A stretch of 64,000 nucleotides of DNA from JAICMB01 sp963838885 (GCA_963838885.1 CAWITB010000006.1:248001-312000), one strand, 5' to 3'; positions 43,980 to 53,768 are shown, counted from the stretch's first letter. Numbers and translations are program-made. The notes: generated by a model not told the origin, from the letters alone.

Positions 43980-45188
43980 TCAGGCGGCCGGCGCGAAAAG
44001 ACCGGCCTGGAGTAGATCCGGCGCGAGGTCGAGCGCGGCAAGCAGGGCGCAGCCAACAGGCCCCACGTCTTTGCGCACCGGAGCGATGCGGATCTCAAGC
44101 GTCCGGGACATGGTTTCAAAGCAATGAGCGCGGATCATTTTCGTCACTCCGTCGAGAAGGAGCTCTTTGGCGGCATTCGCGAATTTGCCGGCGAGCACAA
44201 CCAGAGAAGGATTCAGAAGCTGCACGCAATTTGCGATGCCGAGGCCCAGCGCTTCGCCGGCCACGGCGATGGCATCTTTCGCAAGTGCGTCGCCATTCCG
44301 GGCCGCGCCCACGATGATTTCAGGCGTGAGCCCAGCCGGCGATTTGACGAGCGCGCGCAACGACGTCGCCGCTCCGGCTTCAACGGCATGATCGATTCGC
44401 GCGATGGTGGCTCGGAGCGACGCGTAGGCCTCCACGCAACCGCGCCGCCCGCAGGCGCACAGCGGGCCGTTGCGGTCGATTACCATGTGGCCCAACTCTC
44501 CGCCGGCCAGGGTGGCGCCGCGGAGCATGCGTCCTTCAACGAAAAGCCCAGCTCCGACGCCCGACCCGATTTGAACGTAAATGGCAGACCCGTGGCGGCG
44601 ATTCTCCGGTATTAACAGGTGCAACGCTAGAGCCACGGCCCGCGCTCGATCGTCCAGAGTTACATCGCTTTCAAAAGTGTTGCGCAGCGCTTGAAGAAGC
44701 TTGACATCGCGCCAGTGCGGGACGCCTTCCCAATCGAGGCATACGCCATTCTCCACGTCGAGAGTGCCGGTGTGGCCGACCCCGATGCGCGCGATGCGCG
44801 TGCGCAGTCCGGCATCGGCGAGAGCGGTCCGGAGGGCTTTGCGGCAGGACTGGAGCGTGCTGTGAACGCTGCTTCGCGCGCTTCCCGGCGAAGCGCCGCG
44901 CCCCAGCAGCGTGCCGGACAGATCCGTGACGACGGCCGTAATCCGGTCGCGGTCGATTTCGATCCCGGCGACATGGGCGAGCTCCGGATTGACGCGTAGA
45001 AGAGCCGGACGCCGGCCGCGATGAGGAATCGTAGCTCCCGTTTCGATCAACAAGCGCTTGGAAAGAAGTACCGCAACGGAGCGCGAGATGGTCGCGGAAC
45101 TCACATTGAACGAGCGCGCCAGCTCGGAGCGAATTGCCTCCGGGCGGTACAGGACGTCCCAGAATAGAGCCTCTTCGAGGTTTCTCAT
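43980..45188 (-). CDS. ROK family transcriptional repressor (NagC/XylR type)
   Basis: This 402-residue protein starts with a winged helix-turn-helix (about 15-65; SELARSFNVSSATISRSVAV) and has a ROK sugar-kinase-like domain with AGIEIDRDRITAVVTDLSG (ATP-loop-like), IYVQIGSGVGAGLFVEGRML, and the structural zinc motif CACGRRGCVEAY. Such regulators release DNA on binding a sugar. It is convergent with the Oar-like gene and probably controls the uronate cluster and itself. A palindrome lies in its own promoter region. Confidence 0.93.
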   Translation of the reverse strand: MRNLEEALFWDVLYRPEAIRSELARSFNVSSATISRSVAVLLSKRLLIETGATIPHRGRRPALLRVNPELAHVAGIEIDRDRITAVVTDLSGTLLGRGASPGSARSSVHSTLQSCRKALRTALADAGLRTRIARIGVGHTGTLDVENGVCLDWEGVPHWRDVKLLQALRNTFESDVTLDDRARAVALALHLLIPENRRHGSAIYVQIGSGVGAGLFVEGRMLRGATLAGGELGHMVIDRNGPLCACGRRGCVEAYASLRATIARIDHAVEAGAATSLRALVKSPAGLTPEIIVGAARNGDALAKDAIAVAGEALGLGIANCVQLLNPSLVVLAGKFANAAKELLLDGVTKMIRAHCFETMSRTLEIRIAPVRKDVGPVGCALLAALDLAPDLLQAGLFAPAA

Positions 45189-45237
45189 TCCAAGCCTTAC
45201 AGCAGCATGGGCGGCATTCGGGTCATTATCCGTAGGG

Positions 45238-45264
45238 TTGAGTGTAGCTGCTTTACACTATAGA
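45238..45264 (+). promoter_or_regulatory. Promoter with overlapping palindrome in the ROK divergent region
   Basis: AGTGTA (45241-45246) and TACACT (45254-45259) form a perfect 6-bp inverted repeat with 7 bp between. It overlaps a possible plus-strand promoter (TTGAGT at 45238, TATAGA at 45259). An operator there could silence both the ROK gene and the divergent peptidoglycan-binding gene. Confidence 0.45.
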
Positions 45265-45267
45265 TTA

Positions 45268-45693
45268 GTGCACAAACTACTCATGATCCTATTGGCGCTG
45301 CCGGCGCTGATTGGGAATGCGTTCGCGACAACGCCGAAAAATGCTTCTGCGACGGCGGCGAGCCGTACCGCTGCAAAGAAAGCGGCGATCTCGCGCTCCC
45401 GCCACGGCACGCGGCGCCGCGCGTTCGTGGAACCACGACGTTACGTCCAGCCCGCGCCGACGCCGGAGCGGTACAAAGAGATTCAACAGGCGCTAGCGGC
45501 GCGCGGGTACTTCAAGGGCGACGTGAATGGAACATGGGGACCCGATTCGATCGATGCGCTGCGCCGTTTCCAGGCGGGCCAGAATCTGGAGCCGGACGGC
45601 AAGCTGGGATCGCTGTCGCTGATCGCGCTGGGGCTCGGGCCGAAACGGATCACGGCTCAGGCGCAGCCCAGCGAGGCCAAACCGCAGCCATGA
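45268..45693 (+). CDS. Secreted peptidoglycan-binding domain protein
   Basis: The protein of 141 residues has a signal peptide (LLMILLALPALIGNAFA), a basic linker, and one PG_binding_1 domain (YKEIQQALAARGYFKGDVNG, WGPDSIDALRRFQAGQNLEP, GKLGSLSLIALGL). It probably anchors to the cell wall; no catalytic domain is present. GTG 45268 or ATG 45283 starts; the promoter leaves little or no leader. Its stop overlaps the alanine dehydrogenase start (ATGA). Confidence 0.82.
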   Translation: MHKLLMILLALPALIGNAFATTPKNASATAASRTAAKKAAISRSRHGTRRRAFVEPRRYVQPAPTPERYKEIQQALAARGYFKGDVNGTWGPDSIDALRRFQAGQNLEPDGKLGSLSLIALGLGPKRITAQAQPSEAKPQP

Positions 45694-46802
45694 TCGTGGG
45701 CTGCGCTAGAGAGATAAAAGATCACGAGACCCGCGTTGGACTCGTGCCTTGGGGCGCCACCGCGCTGCGCGACGCGGGCCATCGGGTCCTGATCGAAGCG
45801 GGCGCGGGAGTGGGCAGTTCCATTCCGGACCAGGAGTATATCGAGGCCGGGGCGGAGATTGTGGCGAGCGCGGCGGTGGTCTGGTCGCAATCGGACCTGG
45901 TGGTAAAAGTGAAGGAGCCGCAGCCGTCCGAGTACGCCTATTTCAGGCCGGGCCTGATTCTATTCACGTACCTGCATCTAGCGCCGCTTCCGGAGCTGAC
46001 TCAGAAACTTGTGGAGACGAAGGTCAGCGCGGTGGCTTACGAAACGATTCGCGAAGAGGACGGCTCATTACCGTTGTTGACGCCCATGAGCGAGGTCGCG
46101 GGGCGCATGGCGGTGCAAGTGGGCGCGCAGTATCTGGAAGCGCCGAACGGCGGGCGCGGCGTGCTACTCGGCGGCGTGCCGGGCGTGGCGCCGGCGAATG
46201 CGGTCATCTTGGGCGGCGGCGTGGTGGGACACAACGCGGCGAAAATGGCGGTCGGACTGGGGGCGCACGTCACCATCATCGACAAGAATTTAAACCGCCT
46301 GCGGGAATTGGATGATATCTACAGCAGCCAGGTGGTGACGCTGGCATCGAACGACTGGACGGTGCGCGAGAGCTTGCGGCTTGCCGACCTTGTGGTGGGC
46401 GCGGTGCTGATTCCGGGCGCTTCGGCGCCGAAATTGGTGCGGCGCGACATGCTCGCGGGTATGAAGAAAGGGGCCGTCATGGTGGATGTCTCAATCGACC
46501 AGGGTGGTTGCTTCGAGACCTCGCACGCGACCACGCATACCAATCCGGTTTACTTCGTCGATGGCGTGCTGCACTATTGCGTGTCGAACATGCCGGCGGC
46601 GGTACCGCACACTTCCACGCTGGCGCTGACGAACGCCACGTTCCCGTACCTGCTAAAAATCGCGAACAAGGGACTGGAAGAGGCTTGCGCGATGAATGAA
46701 GCGATTCGCGAAGGCGTCAACACCCTGCACGGGTACATCACTTACCCCGCCGTGGCGGAATCGCAGGGGCGGCAGTGGAAGGAGCTGGCGGCGGTGATGT
46801 AG
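45690..46802 (+). CDS. ald: Alanine dehydrogenase
   Basis: The 370-residue protein matches L-alanine dehydrogenase (EC 1.4.1.1), which interconverts alanine and pyruvate with NAD. It begins MIVGCAREIKDHETRVGLVP. Conserved blocks are VVKVKEPQPSEY (substrate-binding Lys), FTYLHLAP (His), AVILGGGVVGHNAAKMAVGL (Rossmann), MVDVSIDQGGCFETS and YCVSNMPAAVPHTSTLALTN. Length is standard. It overlaps the peptidoglycan-binding gene by 4 bp and its 3' end overlaps a convergent lipoprotein gene by 65 bp. Confidence 0.97.
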   Translation: MIVGCAREIKDHETRVGLVPWGATALRDAGHRVLIEAGAGVGSSIPDQEYIEAGAEIVASAAVVWSQSDLVVKVKEPQPSEYAYFRPGLILFTYLHLAPLPELTQKLVETKVSAVAYETIREEDGSLPLLTPMSEVAGRMAVQVGAQYLEAPNGGRGVLLGGVPGVAPANAVILGGGVVGHNAAKMAVGLGAHVTIIDKNLNRLRELDDIYSSQVVTLASNDWTVRESLRLADLVVGAVLIPGASAPKLVRRDMLAGMKKGAVMVDVSIDQGGCFETSHATTHTNPVYFVDGVLHYCVSNMPAAVPHTSTLALTNATFPYLLKIANKGLEEACAMNEAIREGVNTLHGYITYPAVAESQGRQWKELAAVM

Positions 46803-47187
46803 GCACGGTTTTCTCGATCCGCCGGTTGATATCGACGCGGCCGTTTTCCTGCTCCCTGATGGTAAGGGTCGCCCGAATGACGGTCGCGTTCGTGTTTAGG
46901 ACCTTGAAAATATCGCGCTGCTCGTGGCGGTTGAGGACGAAGGCGGCGGGATTTATTTCGGTGGCGGGCTTACTCCAGTCTGCGCCGGAACGGGTCTGGA
47001 CAACGACCACCGGCGCTATCGGCGTGGTAGCTCGCTCGCCCAGGTTCTTCACGCGCAACATCAGCAGAACGCTGCCGGGGGCGCGGCGCGAAACGTCGAG
47101 GGTAGCGGAAAGCCTCGGCGGCTTGGCGCAGGCGGCGATAGCGAGCGGCAGCGCGGCGGCGGCGGCGATTCTGAAACCGGTTTTCAA
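46738..47187 (-). CDS. Putative lipoprotein of unknown function
   Basis: The 149-residue product has a lipoprotein signal peptide ending AIAAC (lipobox). A small Ig-like domain follows (LSATLDVSRRAPGSVLLMLR, VKNLGERATTPIAPVVVVQT). The C-terminal 22 residues (Pro/Ala-rich) lie antisense to the end of ald, so that tail may be under constraint from the other gene. Function unknown. Confidence 0.65.
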   Translation of the reverse strand: MKTGFRIAAAAALPLAIAACAKPPRLSATLDVSRRAPGSVLLMLRVKNLGERATTPIAPVVVVQTRSGADWSKPATEINPAAFVLNRHEQRDIFKVLNTNATVIRATLTIREQENGRVDINRRIEKTVPTSPPPAPSTAAPAIPPRRGK

Positions 47188-47355
47188 GGACTAGGATAAG
47201 CGCGCGGCCGAACTTCAGGCAAGCGCGCGATAGAATCCCCCGAGGCGCGCGGCGGCCGGCGCGAACTTCAAAGGCTTACTTTAGCGCGAGCAGCTCGAAA
47301 CAAGGCCCGATCTGGCTCCTTTAGGACGCGCGCTGGGGGTGTATACTTCCGGCGC

Positions 47356-48626
47356 TTACGAGAGATGGCGAGCCGCGCTCGAAGCAAACGCGCGATCGAG
47401 CCTCTTCTCAAGACGGGCGGCGCGGCGGCGGAAAGCGGCGCAATCCTCGATTGCGATCGCGGCGCCAATCATTTCGAGCGCCAGGACGTAGTTGCCCTCG
47501 CGACGCTCGTAGTGCTTGGCAAGTTCGGCGAGGGCGGCGGCGCGAAAGGGATTGCGCGAGGCGGCAAGCTCGGTCAGCGTGATGACGGCGGCGTCGACGC
47601 GGTCGAGCTTCTTTTCGAGAGCGGCGATATCCCACAGGGTCCGGAATAGGAGCTCGTCACGGAGGCCGCGATCGAGGGCGCGGCGGAACATCGTCAGCGC
47701 GTTTTCGACTGCCCGGCCTGCCGCAGCCAGCGCGCCAATCCCACCATTTCGGCGCCGTGCGAAAGGCCACACTTTTCGGGCGAATGGAAAGCCCAGGGGA
47801 CGATGCCGCTAAAACACGCGAGCGTCAGGATGTCGATAGCGTTGTGATGAAAAATCGGCATCAGACGGAAAGCCTCGCGCGTGCGGAGGTATTCGAAGTA
47901 AACATAGGGGATCAGCTCGCCCGGCAGATCGCCTTCGCGCTCCACGCCCAGTATTTCGGCCTCGAGCTCCATGAGGCGGCAACTCTCGAAGCGTAGCTTC
48001 CAGAGGCGGCGTGCGCCACACAGTAAATCGAGGTGGGCGAGACGCGTGAACGGCGGCAGGAGGCGCTGCATGCGATAACGATTTTCGAGCAGCGGCTGAT
48101 CGTAGGTCTTCCCGTTATACGTAATCAGCACGTCGAACTGCGCGAGGTGCTCGGAGATCGCCTGGAGCACACTGGCCTCTTCGCCAAACTCGCGCATGAA
48201 AAACTGGCGGACGCGGAAGCCTTCGGGCGTAATTCGGCCGACGCCGATCAGGAAGGCATACGTTCCGGCGCCGCCCGCGAGCCCGGTAGTTTCGGTGTCG
48301 AGGAAGGCCCACGTGCGCGGGGTCGCGGCGGCAATTTCGCCGTTCGAAATGGAAGCGAGCAGATCGGCGGGCAGGTCGTCCAGATCCCCAATGTCCATGC
48401 TGCCGTGACGGCGATGGCGCTCCCACAGGCGCTCCGTTTCGAAGTGGTGGCCGTGGGCGTTTTCGACCTCGCTGCCGTCGAGCCATTCCTGGGGGAAATA
48501 CCGTTCGGGAGCTTCGCGGCGAGGCACGGGGACAGGGGCGGCTGCGGGTTTAGCGAATCTGCGGTCGATGCGAGCGATGCGGCGGCGCAGTTGCGCCAAC
48601 TCCCGCTGCATGTCGCTGTTCGCCAT
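47356..48626 (-). pseudogene. YprB-like DEDD exonuclease with TPR-like tail, interrupted by one frameshift
   Basis: The N-terminal part (ATG 48626, MANSDMQRELAQLRRRIARI) has an RNase-H-like exonuclease core: AFLDTETTGLAGGAGTYAFL, LITYNGKTYDQPLLENRYRM and FHHNAIDILTLACFSGI supply the DEDD acidic residues and His. At about 47707, in RWLRQAG, one base is missing; in the next frame the protein goes on AVENALTMFRRALDRGLRDE ... IAALEKKLDRVDAA ... AELAKHYERREGNY, the normal helical repeat tail of the family. Without the shift it would have about 423 residues. It may be real damage or a base-call error in the run of G's. Confidence 0.8.
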
Positions 48627-48661
48627 CTTTTCGCCAGTGTAGCACTCTGTGGGAAGGGCGC

Positions 48662-51600
48662 GTGTTAGCATACTTCGGTACCCCAGCTTTGGCCATGAAG
48701 CTCTCCGATAAGTACACGCTCGACCGTGGACGCGTGTACCTGACCGGCATTCAGGCGCTCGTTCGCCTTCCCATTGACCAGATGCGCCGTGACCGGCGCG
48801 CGGGTCTCAATACCGGGGCCTTCATTTCCGGCTACGAAGGCTCGCCTTTGGGCGGCTACGACATGGCATTGACGCGCAGCGGTGCCCTGCTGACCGAGCA
48901 CAACATCCACTTCGTTCCGGGAGTCAATGAGGACCTCGCGGCGACGGCCGTGATGGGCAGCCAGATCATTCACGTGATGCCCAAGACGAACGTCGACGGC
49001 GTGGTCGGAATCTGGTACGGCAAAGGGCCGGGCGTGGATCGTTCGGGAGACATCTTCCGGCACGCCAACCTCGCCGGCACGGGGCCGAACTGCGCCGCGC
49101 TGGTGCTGTGCGGCGACGATCATATTTCGAAAAGCTCGACGATCCCGCATCAGAGCGATTTCAGCTTGATGAACTTCGGCATCCCGTTTCTGTATCCGGG
49201 CAACACGCAGGAAATTATCGAGTACGGGCAATACGCGATCGCGTTGTCGCGCTTTTCCGGCGCCTGGGCGGGAATGAAGATGGTCACCGACATCTGCGAT
49301 GGCGGCGGGACGGTCGAGGTCGATCCGGAGCGGCCGGCCGTTCGGATTCCGGAAGGCTATGCGAAACGCACCGATGCCCGCATCGTCGCGCCGATCACTC
49401 TGGAGCTGGAGCGGGAAGTTAACGTACACCGTTTAGAAGCCGCGCGGCAGTTTGCGCGTTTGAACGAGCTGAACTGGTATCGCGGCGACGGGCCAATTGG
49501 AATTCTGACGGCGGGCAAATCGTATTACGATCTGGCGCAAGCCTTGCGCGATCTCGGCGTCAGGCCGGGGTCGATACGCATCGGCAAAGTCGCAATGCCG
49601 TTCCCACTCGATCCCGAATACGTTCGCGAATTCGCCACGGGCCTCGAGACCATCGTGGTCGTGGAAGAGAAGCGCAGCTTTCTGGAATTGCAGTTGAAGG
49701 ACGCCCTGTACTCCGCGGAACGCCGGCCGGTGGTCCATGGCAAGGATTTGTTCCCGCCCACGGGCGAGTTGGACCCCGACCGCATTGCGCTGGCAATCGG
49801 AAAGCTGCTAGGCAAGGCTCCGCGCGAAATAACGAGCCGGCCCGGCAAGACGGGTCGCAATACCGGGCAGGCGTTGACGCGCGCCGCGGCGTTCTGCTCC
49901 GGCTGTCCTCACAACCGCTCGACTTTGCTGCTGGATGGCCAGATCGCGGGAGGCGGCATCGGCTGCCACACCATGGCGATGCGGCTCGGCGACCCCAACC
50001 GGAATTTCGCGTTTATGACGCAGATGGGCGGCGAGGGGACGCCGTGGATAGGAATGTCTCCCTTCGTCGATCGCCCCCACGTCTTCCAGAACATCGGCGA
50101 TGGCACGCTGTTCCACTCCGGTTATCTCGCGATTGAAGCGTGCGTCGCCGCGAACGTAAATATCACCTACAAGATCCTGTACAACGGGCATGTCGCGATG
50201 ACGGGCGGCCAGAAGCCGTCGGGCGCGCTGCCGATTCCGCGGCTCACGAAGAAGCTTCAGGCGGAGGGCGTTCGCAAGACCGTGGTGCTGGCGGAAGATG
50301 TCGAGAAGTATCGCGATCTCCTCGGCGAGTTCGCTTCGAACGCGCAGCTTCGCTCCCGCGACGATCTGCACAGCACGCTCGCCGAGATGGAAACGATTCC
50401 TGGCGTCACGGTAATCATTTACGACCAGCAATGCGCCGCCGAGAAACGCCGCATGCGATCGCGCGGAAAGCTGCAAGAGCCAAGCAAGCGCCTCGTCATT
50501 CACGAAGAGGTCTGTGAAGGCTGCGGCGATTGCGTGAAACAGTCCAACTGTATGAGTCTGACGCCGGTCGCGACGGAACTGGGTCAGAAAATGCGCATTC
50601 ACCAGTCGTCTTGCAACAAGGATTATTCCTGCGCGCTCGGCGACTGCCCGTCGTTTGTGACCGTAAAAATCAAGCAGGGGACGGGGCTCAAGAAGAAGCG
50701 CCTTCCGGATCTTCCCGAAGCGGACGTGCCAAACCCGCAAATGGACCCGGGAATTCTGGCGCGCGCCGCCGAGGGATACCGCATCGTCGCGCCCGGAATT
50801 GGCGGTACGGGCGTGGTCACGATCAACGCATTGCTCGCCACCGCGGCCTGGATCGACGGACTCCATGTGGCCAGTCTCGACCAGACCGGTACGGCCCAGA
50901 AGGGCGGGGCAGTGGTATCGCACCTCTTGCTCAGCGGCCAGCCGATCGATGCGCCCGCGAAGGTGAACGCCGGGAACGCGGACCTGATCCTGGGATTCGA
51001 TATTATCGGCGCCACAAGCGGCGAGAATCTCAAAACCGCGCGCGCCGGCCACACCGTCGCGGTGGTCAACACCGATCTCGCGCCGACCATCGACGTGATT
51101 CGCAACCGCCTGCCCTTAATCGGATCGGGCAACATGATCGAGCCGCTGAACGCCGCAACCGACCGCGGCCGCAATATTTTCGTCGATGCCGGCAGGATCG
51201 CCGAGGGCTTGTTCGGCAGCCACATGGCGGTGAATATCTTTCTTACCGGCGTCGCCTGGCAAGCGGGTCTCATCCCCATCTCGCTGCAGTCGATCATGGA
51301 AGCGATCGAGCTGAATGGCGCCGAAAAGGCGCGTAACCTTCAAGCCTTCACGTGGGGCCGCAAATATTTTGAAGATCCCCGCGCGGTGGAGGCGCATCTC
51401 ACCGGGCGAGGCGCTGACGCCGGCGGCGCTGTATTGGACCGCGAAGCCGAGCTGCGAGACTACCAGGGCGATGCCTACGCGCGTACTTACGCCGCGTTCA
51501 TCGCTGCAATCGAGAACGTGAAGCTCCGCGAAACCGTGGCGCGCAATCTATACAAGCTGATGGCGTACAAGGACGAGTACGAAGTCGCGCGTCTTCTGAC

Positions 51601-52033
51601 CAAACCCGAGTTCGAACAGCGCGTTCGCGAGATGTGGGAAGCGCCGGAATCGATCGGCTACAATCTGCATCCTCCCTTGCTGCGAAGTCTCGGCTGGAAG
51701 CGGAAACTAACGCTCGGCCCGTGGTTCCGGTATCCTCTGCTGCTGTTGAAAAGGCTGAAATTCGTGCGCGGCACGACTTTCGATATCTTCGGTTACTCCT
51801 CGCACCGCCGCATGGAACGCGAGCTGATCGCGTGGTACCGCGCCACGATTGAGACGGTTATCGAGCGGCTGACTCCGGAGAATCTCGACATGGCGCTCGA
51901 GATCGCGGCATTGCCCGGCCAGATCCGCGGCTACGAACGCATCAAGGAAGCCAGCATCGACAAAGTGAAGAAACTTGCGGGCGAGAAGCTTCGCGCCATG
52001 CTCGAATCGGCCGATATTATCGCCGCATCATAA
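48662..52033 (+). CDS. Indolepyruvate ferredoxin oxidoreductase-type fused 2-oxoacid oxidoreductase
   Basis: The 1123-residue protein fuses the alpha and gamma parts of 2-oxoacid:ferredoxin oxidoreductases. The pyrimidine-binding part has FISGYEGSPLGGYDMAL; the TPP-binding part has FCSGCPHNRST, GIGCHTMAMRLGD and NIGDGTLFHSGYLAIEA. A ferredoxin-like Cys cluster CEGCGDCVKQSNC (about 618-630) binds 4Fe-4S, followed by CNKDYSCALGDC. The gamma domain begins APGIGGTGVVTINALLATAA and DQTGTAQKGGAVVSHL. It oxidatively decarboxylates aryl- or branched-chain 2-oxoacids to acyl-CoA. GTG 48662 follows GGGAAGGG; ATG 48695 (MKLSDKYTLDRGRVYLTGIQ) begins at the conserved region and is equally likely. Convergent overlap with the amylase gene is 17 bp. 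Confidence 0.93.
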   Translation: MLAYFGTPALAMKLSDKYTLDRGRVYLTGIQALVRLPIDQMRRDRRAGLNTGAFISGYEGSPLGGYDMALTRSGALLTEHNIHFVPGVNEDLAATAVMGSQIIHVMPKTNVDGVVGIWYGKGPGVDRSGDIFRHANLAGTGPNCAALVLCGDDHISKSSTIPHQSDFSLMNFGIPFLYPGNTQEIIEYGQYAIALSRFSGAWAGMKMVTDICDGGGTVEVDPERPAVRIPEGYAKRTDARIVAPITLELEREVNVHRLEAARQFARLNELNWYRGDGPIGILTAGKSYYDLAQALRDLGVRPGSIRIGKVAMPFPLDPEYVREFATGLETIVVVEEKRSFLELQLKDALYSAERRPVVHGKDLFPPTGELDPDRIALAIGKLLGKAPREITSRPGKTGRNTGQALTRAAAFCSGCPHNRSTLLLDGQIAGGGIGCHTMAMRLGDPNRNFAFMTQMGGEGTPWIGMSPFVDRPHVFQNIGDGTLFHSGYLAIEACVAANVNITYKILYNGHVAMTGGQKPSGALPIPRLTKKLQAEGVRKTVVLAEDVEKYRDLLGEFASNAQLRSRDDLHSTLAEMETIPGVTVIIYDQQCAAEKRRMRSRGKLQEPSKRLVIHEEVCEGCGDCVKQSNCMSLTPVATELGQKMRIHQSSCNKDYSCALGDCPSFVTVKIKQGTGLKKKRLPDLPEADVPNPQMDPGILARAAEGYRIVAPGIGGTGVVTINALLATAAWIDGLHVASLDQTGTAQKGGAVVSHLLLSGQPIDAPAKVNAGNADLILGFDIIGATSGENLKTARAGHTVAVVNTDLAPTIDVIRNRLPLIGSGNMIEPLNAATDRGRNIFVDAGRIAEGLFGSHMAVNIFLTGVAWQAGLIPISLQSIMEAIELNGAEKARNLQAFTWGRKYFEDPRAVEAHLTGRGADAGGAVLDREAELRDYQGDAYARTYAAFIAAIENVKLRETVARNLYKLMAYKDEYEVARLLTKPEFEQRVREMWEAPESIGYNLHPPLLRSLGWKRKLTLGPWFRYPLLLLKRLKFVRGTTFDIFGYSSHRRMERELIAWYRATIETVIERLTPENLDMALEIAALPGQIRGYERIKEASIDKVKKLAGEKLRAMLESADIIAAS

Positions 52034-53768
52034 TCGCGGCGGAGCGCGCCGGCACGGTCATGGTGAGAACATCGTCGTGCACGGCCACGTTGATGGAAAT
52101 ATCGAGCAGGTCCTTCCAAGTGCCCGGCGACGCGGGAGCTTCCACCTTCACGGGGTTCGCGGCGTTGTTTAGGATCACGAGGAGAGGGCCACGCGTATAG
52201 ACCAAAACATCGCGCGTTGCTCCGAGCTGCGTGAGCTTCCCGGTTCGCAACGCGGGATTGCTTTGCCGCACGCGCGCCAGCTTGCGCACGGTGTCGAATA
52301 AATCGCGCTGCTCGGCCGTGCGCGTCTGGAGATCGAATGCGTCGGTTGGAAAATCCCGCCGGTTATCGGGATCGTTGCCGCCGCGCATCCCGATTTCGTC
52401 GCCGTAATAGATGGCCGGAATCCCACGCGTAGTCAACAAGTACGTGAACGCGAGCTTGAGTGAGGCGACGGTCGCGCCAGGCTCGTTCAGAAATCGCGGC
52501 ACATCGTGATTGCCAAGAAATGTCACGAGATCGTTCGAATTCTCGTATAGCGAATCGTGCCCGGTCACGAGCGCGAGCTCGGCAATCGGCCGGTCCTGAG
52601 CAAACGCCCGCCGAATTGCGCCATAGAGCGGAAAATCGAACAGCGCGTCCATCAGCGAATCCGCGCGGTCCCAGCGCTCCTCGCCTCCCTGAAAAAAAGA
52701 CACCACGCCGGGATCGCCATCGAACACCTCGCCCACGGTCTTGAAGTTCGGATACTCTTTCTTGACTGCGGCGTTCCAGTTGTGCCAGAACTTGCGGGGC
52801 ACGTAGGGCATGGCGTCGGCGCGAATTCCGTCGATGCCGGTGGACGCGATCCACCACAGCGTGTTCTGGATCAAATAGCGCTCCACGTCCGGTTCGTCCT
52901 GGTTAAGGTCGGGCAGGTTGTTCGCAAACCAGCCGTAGAGCACCGGGTCGCGCAGAGTCGGGCCCGCGTGCGGATCGGGAATCGCCCAGATCTGAAAAGT
53001 TTCGTTCAGATGACGCTCCGGAGTGCCGTGGAACCAATCGCGCAAGGGCGGGTCTTCAACCCAGGGGTGCGTCGCGCCGGTATGATTCATGACCATATCG
53101 AGAATCACCTTGATTCCGTTCTCGTGGGCTTTGTCGGCCAGCTCGCGCAGCTTGTCCAAAGTTCCGAAATGTTCGTCGACGGCGTAGAAATCGAGCGGAT
53201 GGTAGCCGTGATATCCAATGTTCTGCCCGCCCGCGCTGTTCTTGTACACGGGCGTGAGCCAAATCGCGGAAACGCCGAGGTCCTTCAGATAATTCAGATG
53301 GTCGATAATGCCCTGCAAATCGCCGCCGTGAAATGCCCGCGCATTCTTGCGATCGAAACCGTTCTTGTCGTTCGCGGGATCGCCGTCGGCGAAGCGGTCC
53401 GGCAGGATCGCGTAGACGATATCGTTCGAGGAGAAGCCCTGAAAGCGACCGCGCTGAGGCAGCGGATTCAAAACATCGAAACGGACGCTAGCCTCTCCGT
53501 CGCGGCTGGATACCTTAAGCATGTAGGTCCCCGGGCGATGAGGCTTGACATCGATGAAAAGATAATTCCCGTTTTCGCTGGCATGCGATTCAAGAATCTC
53601 CAGACCGCGCCCGGCGTGAACCTGGCTGTCGTCCAGGTCCTTTCCGCGCAGCAGCAGCCGGACTGTGCCGGTGGAGTGTCCCGCCCACCAACTTGGCGGC
53701 TCTACTTTAGTAATGGACGGCGCGGCAGCCGCGCTAAGGAAACAGAACCAGACGGCAAGTCTCGCCAC
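52017..53768 (-). CDS. Secreted GH13 amylase/cyclomaltodextrinase-like enzyme
   Basis: The 583-residue protein has a signal peptide (MARLAVWFCFLSAAAA), an N-terminal immunoglobulin-like domain seen in cyclomaltodextrinases (about 18-100), the (beta/alpha)8 barrel and a C-terminal beta domain. Catalytic residues are nucleophile D318 (GIRADAMPY), acid/base E347 (TVGEVFDGD) and D422 (FLGNHDVPR). VILDMVMNHTG and NIGYHGYHPLDFYAV are the other GH13 regions. It resembles SusA/neopullulanase enzymes of the periplasm or outer membrane that cut alpha-1,4 glucans. No other starch genes are near. Confidence 0.93.
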   Translation of the reverse strand: MARLAVWFCFLSAAAAPSITKVEPPSWWAGHSTGTVRLLLRGKDLDDSQVHAGRGLEILESHASENGNYLFIDVKPHRPGTYMLKVSSRDGEASVRFDVLNPLPQRGRFQGFSSNDIVYAILPDRFADGDPANDKNGFDRKNARAFHGGDLQGIIDHLNYLKDLGVSAIWLTPVYKNSAGGQNIGYHGYHPLDFYAVDEHFGTLDKLRELADKAHENGIKVILDMVMNHTGATHPWVEDPPLRDWFHGTPERHLNETFQIWAIPDPHAGPTLRDPVLYGWFANNLPDLNQDEPDVERYLIQNTLWWIASTGIDGIRADAMPYVPRKFWHNWNAAVKKEYPNFKTVGEVFDGDPGVVSFFQGGEERWDRADSLMDALFDFPLYGAIRRAFAQDRPIAELALVTGHDSLYENSNDLVTFLGNHDVPRFLNEPGATVASLKLAFTYLLTTRGIPAIYYGDEIGMRGGNDPDNRRDFPTDAFDLQTRTAEQRDLFDTVRKLARVRQSNPALRTGKLTQLGATRDVLVYTRGPLLVILNNAANPVKVEAPASPGTWKDLLDISINVAVHDDVLTMTVPARSAAIMMRR

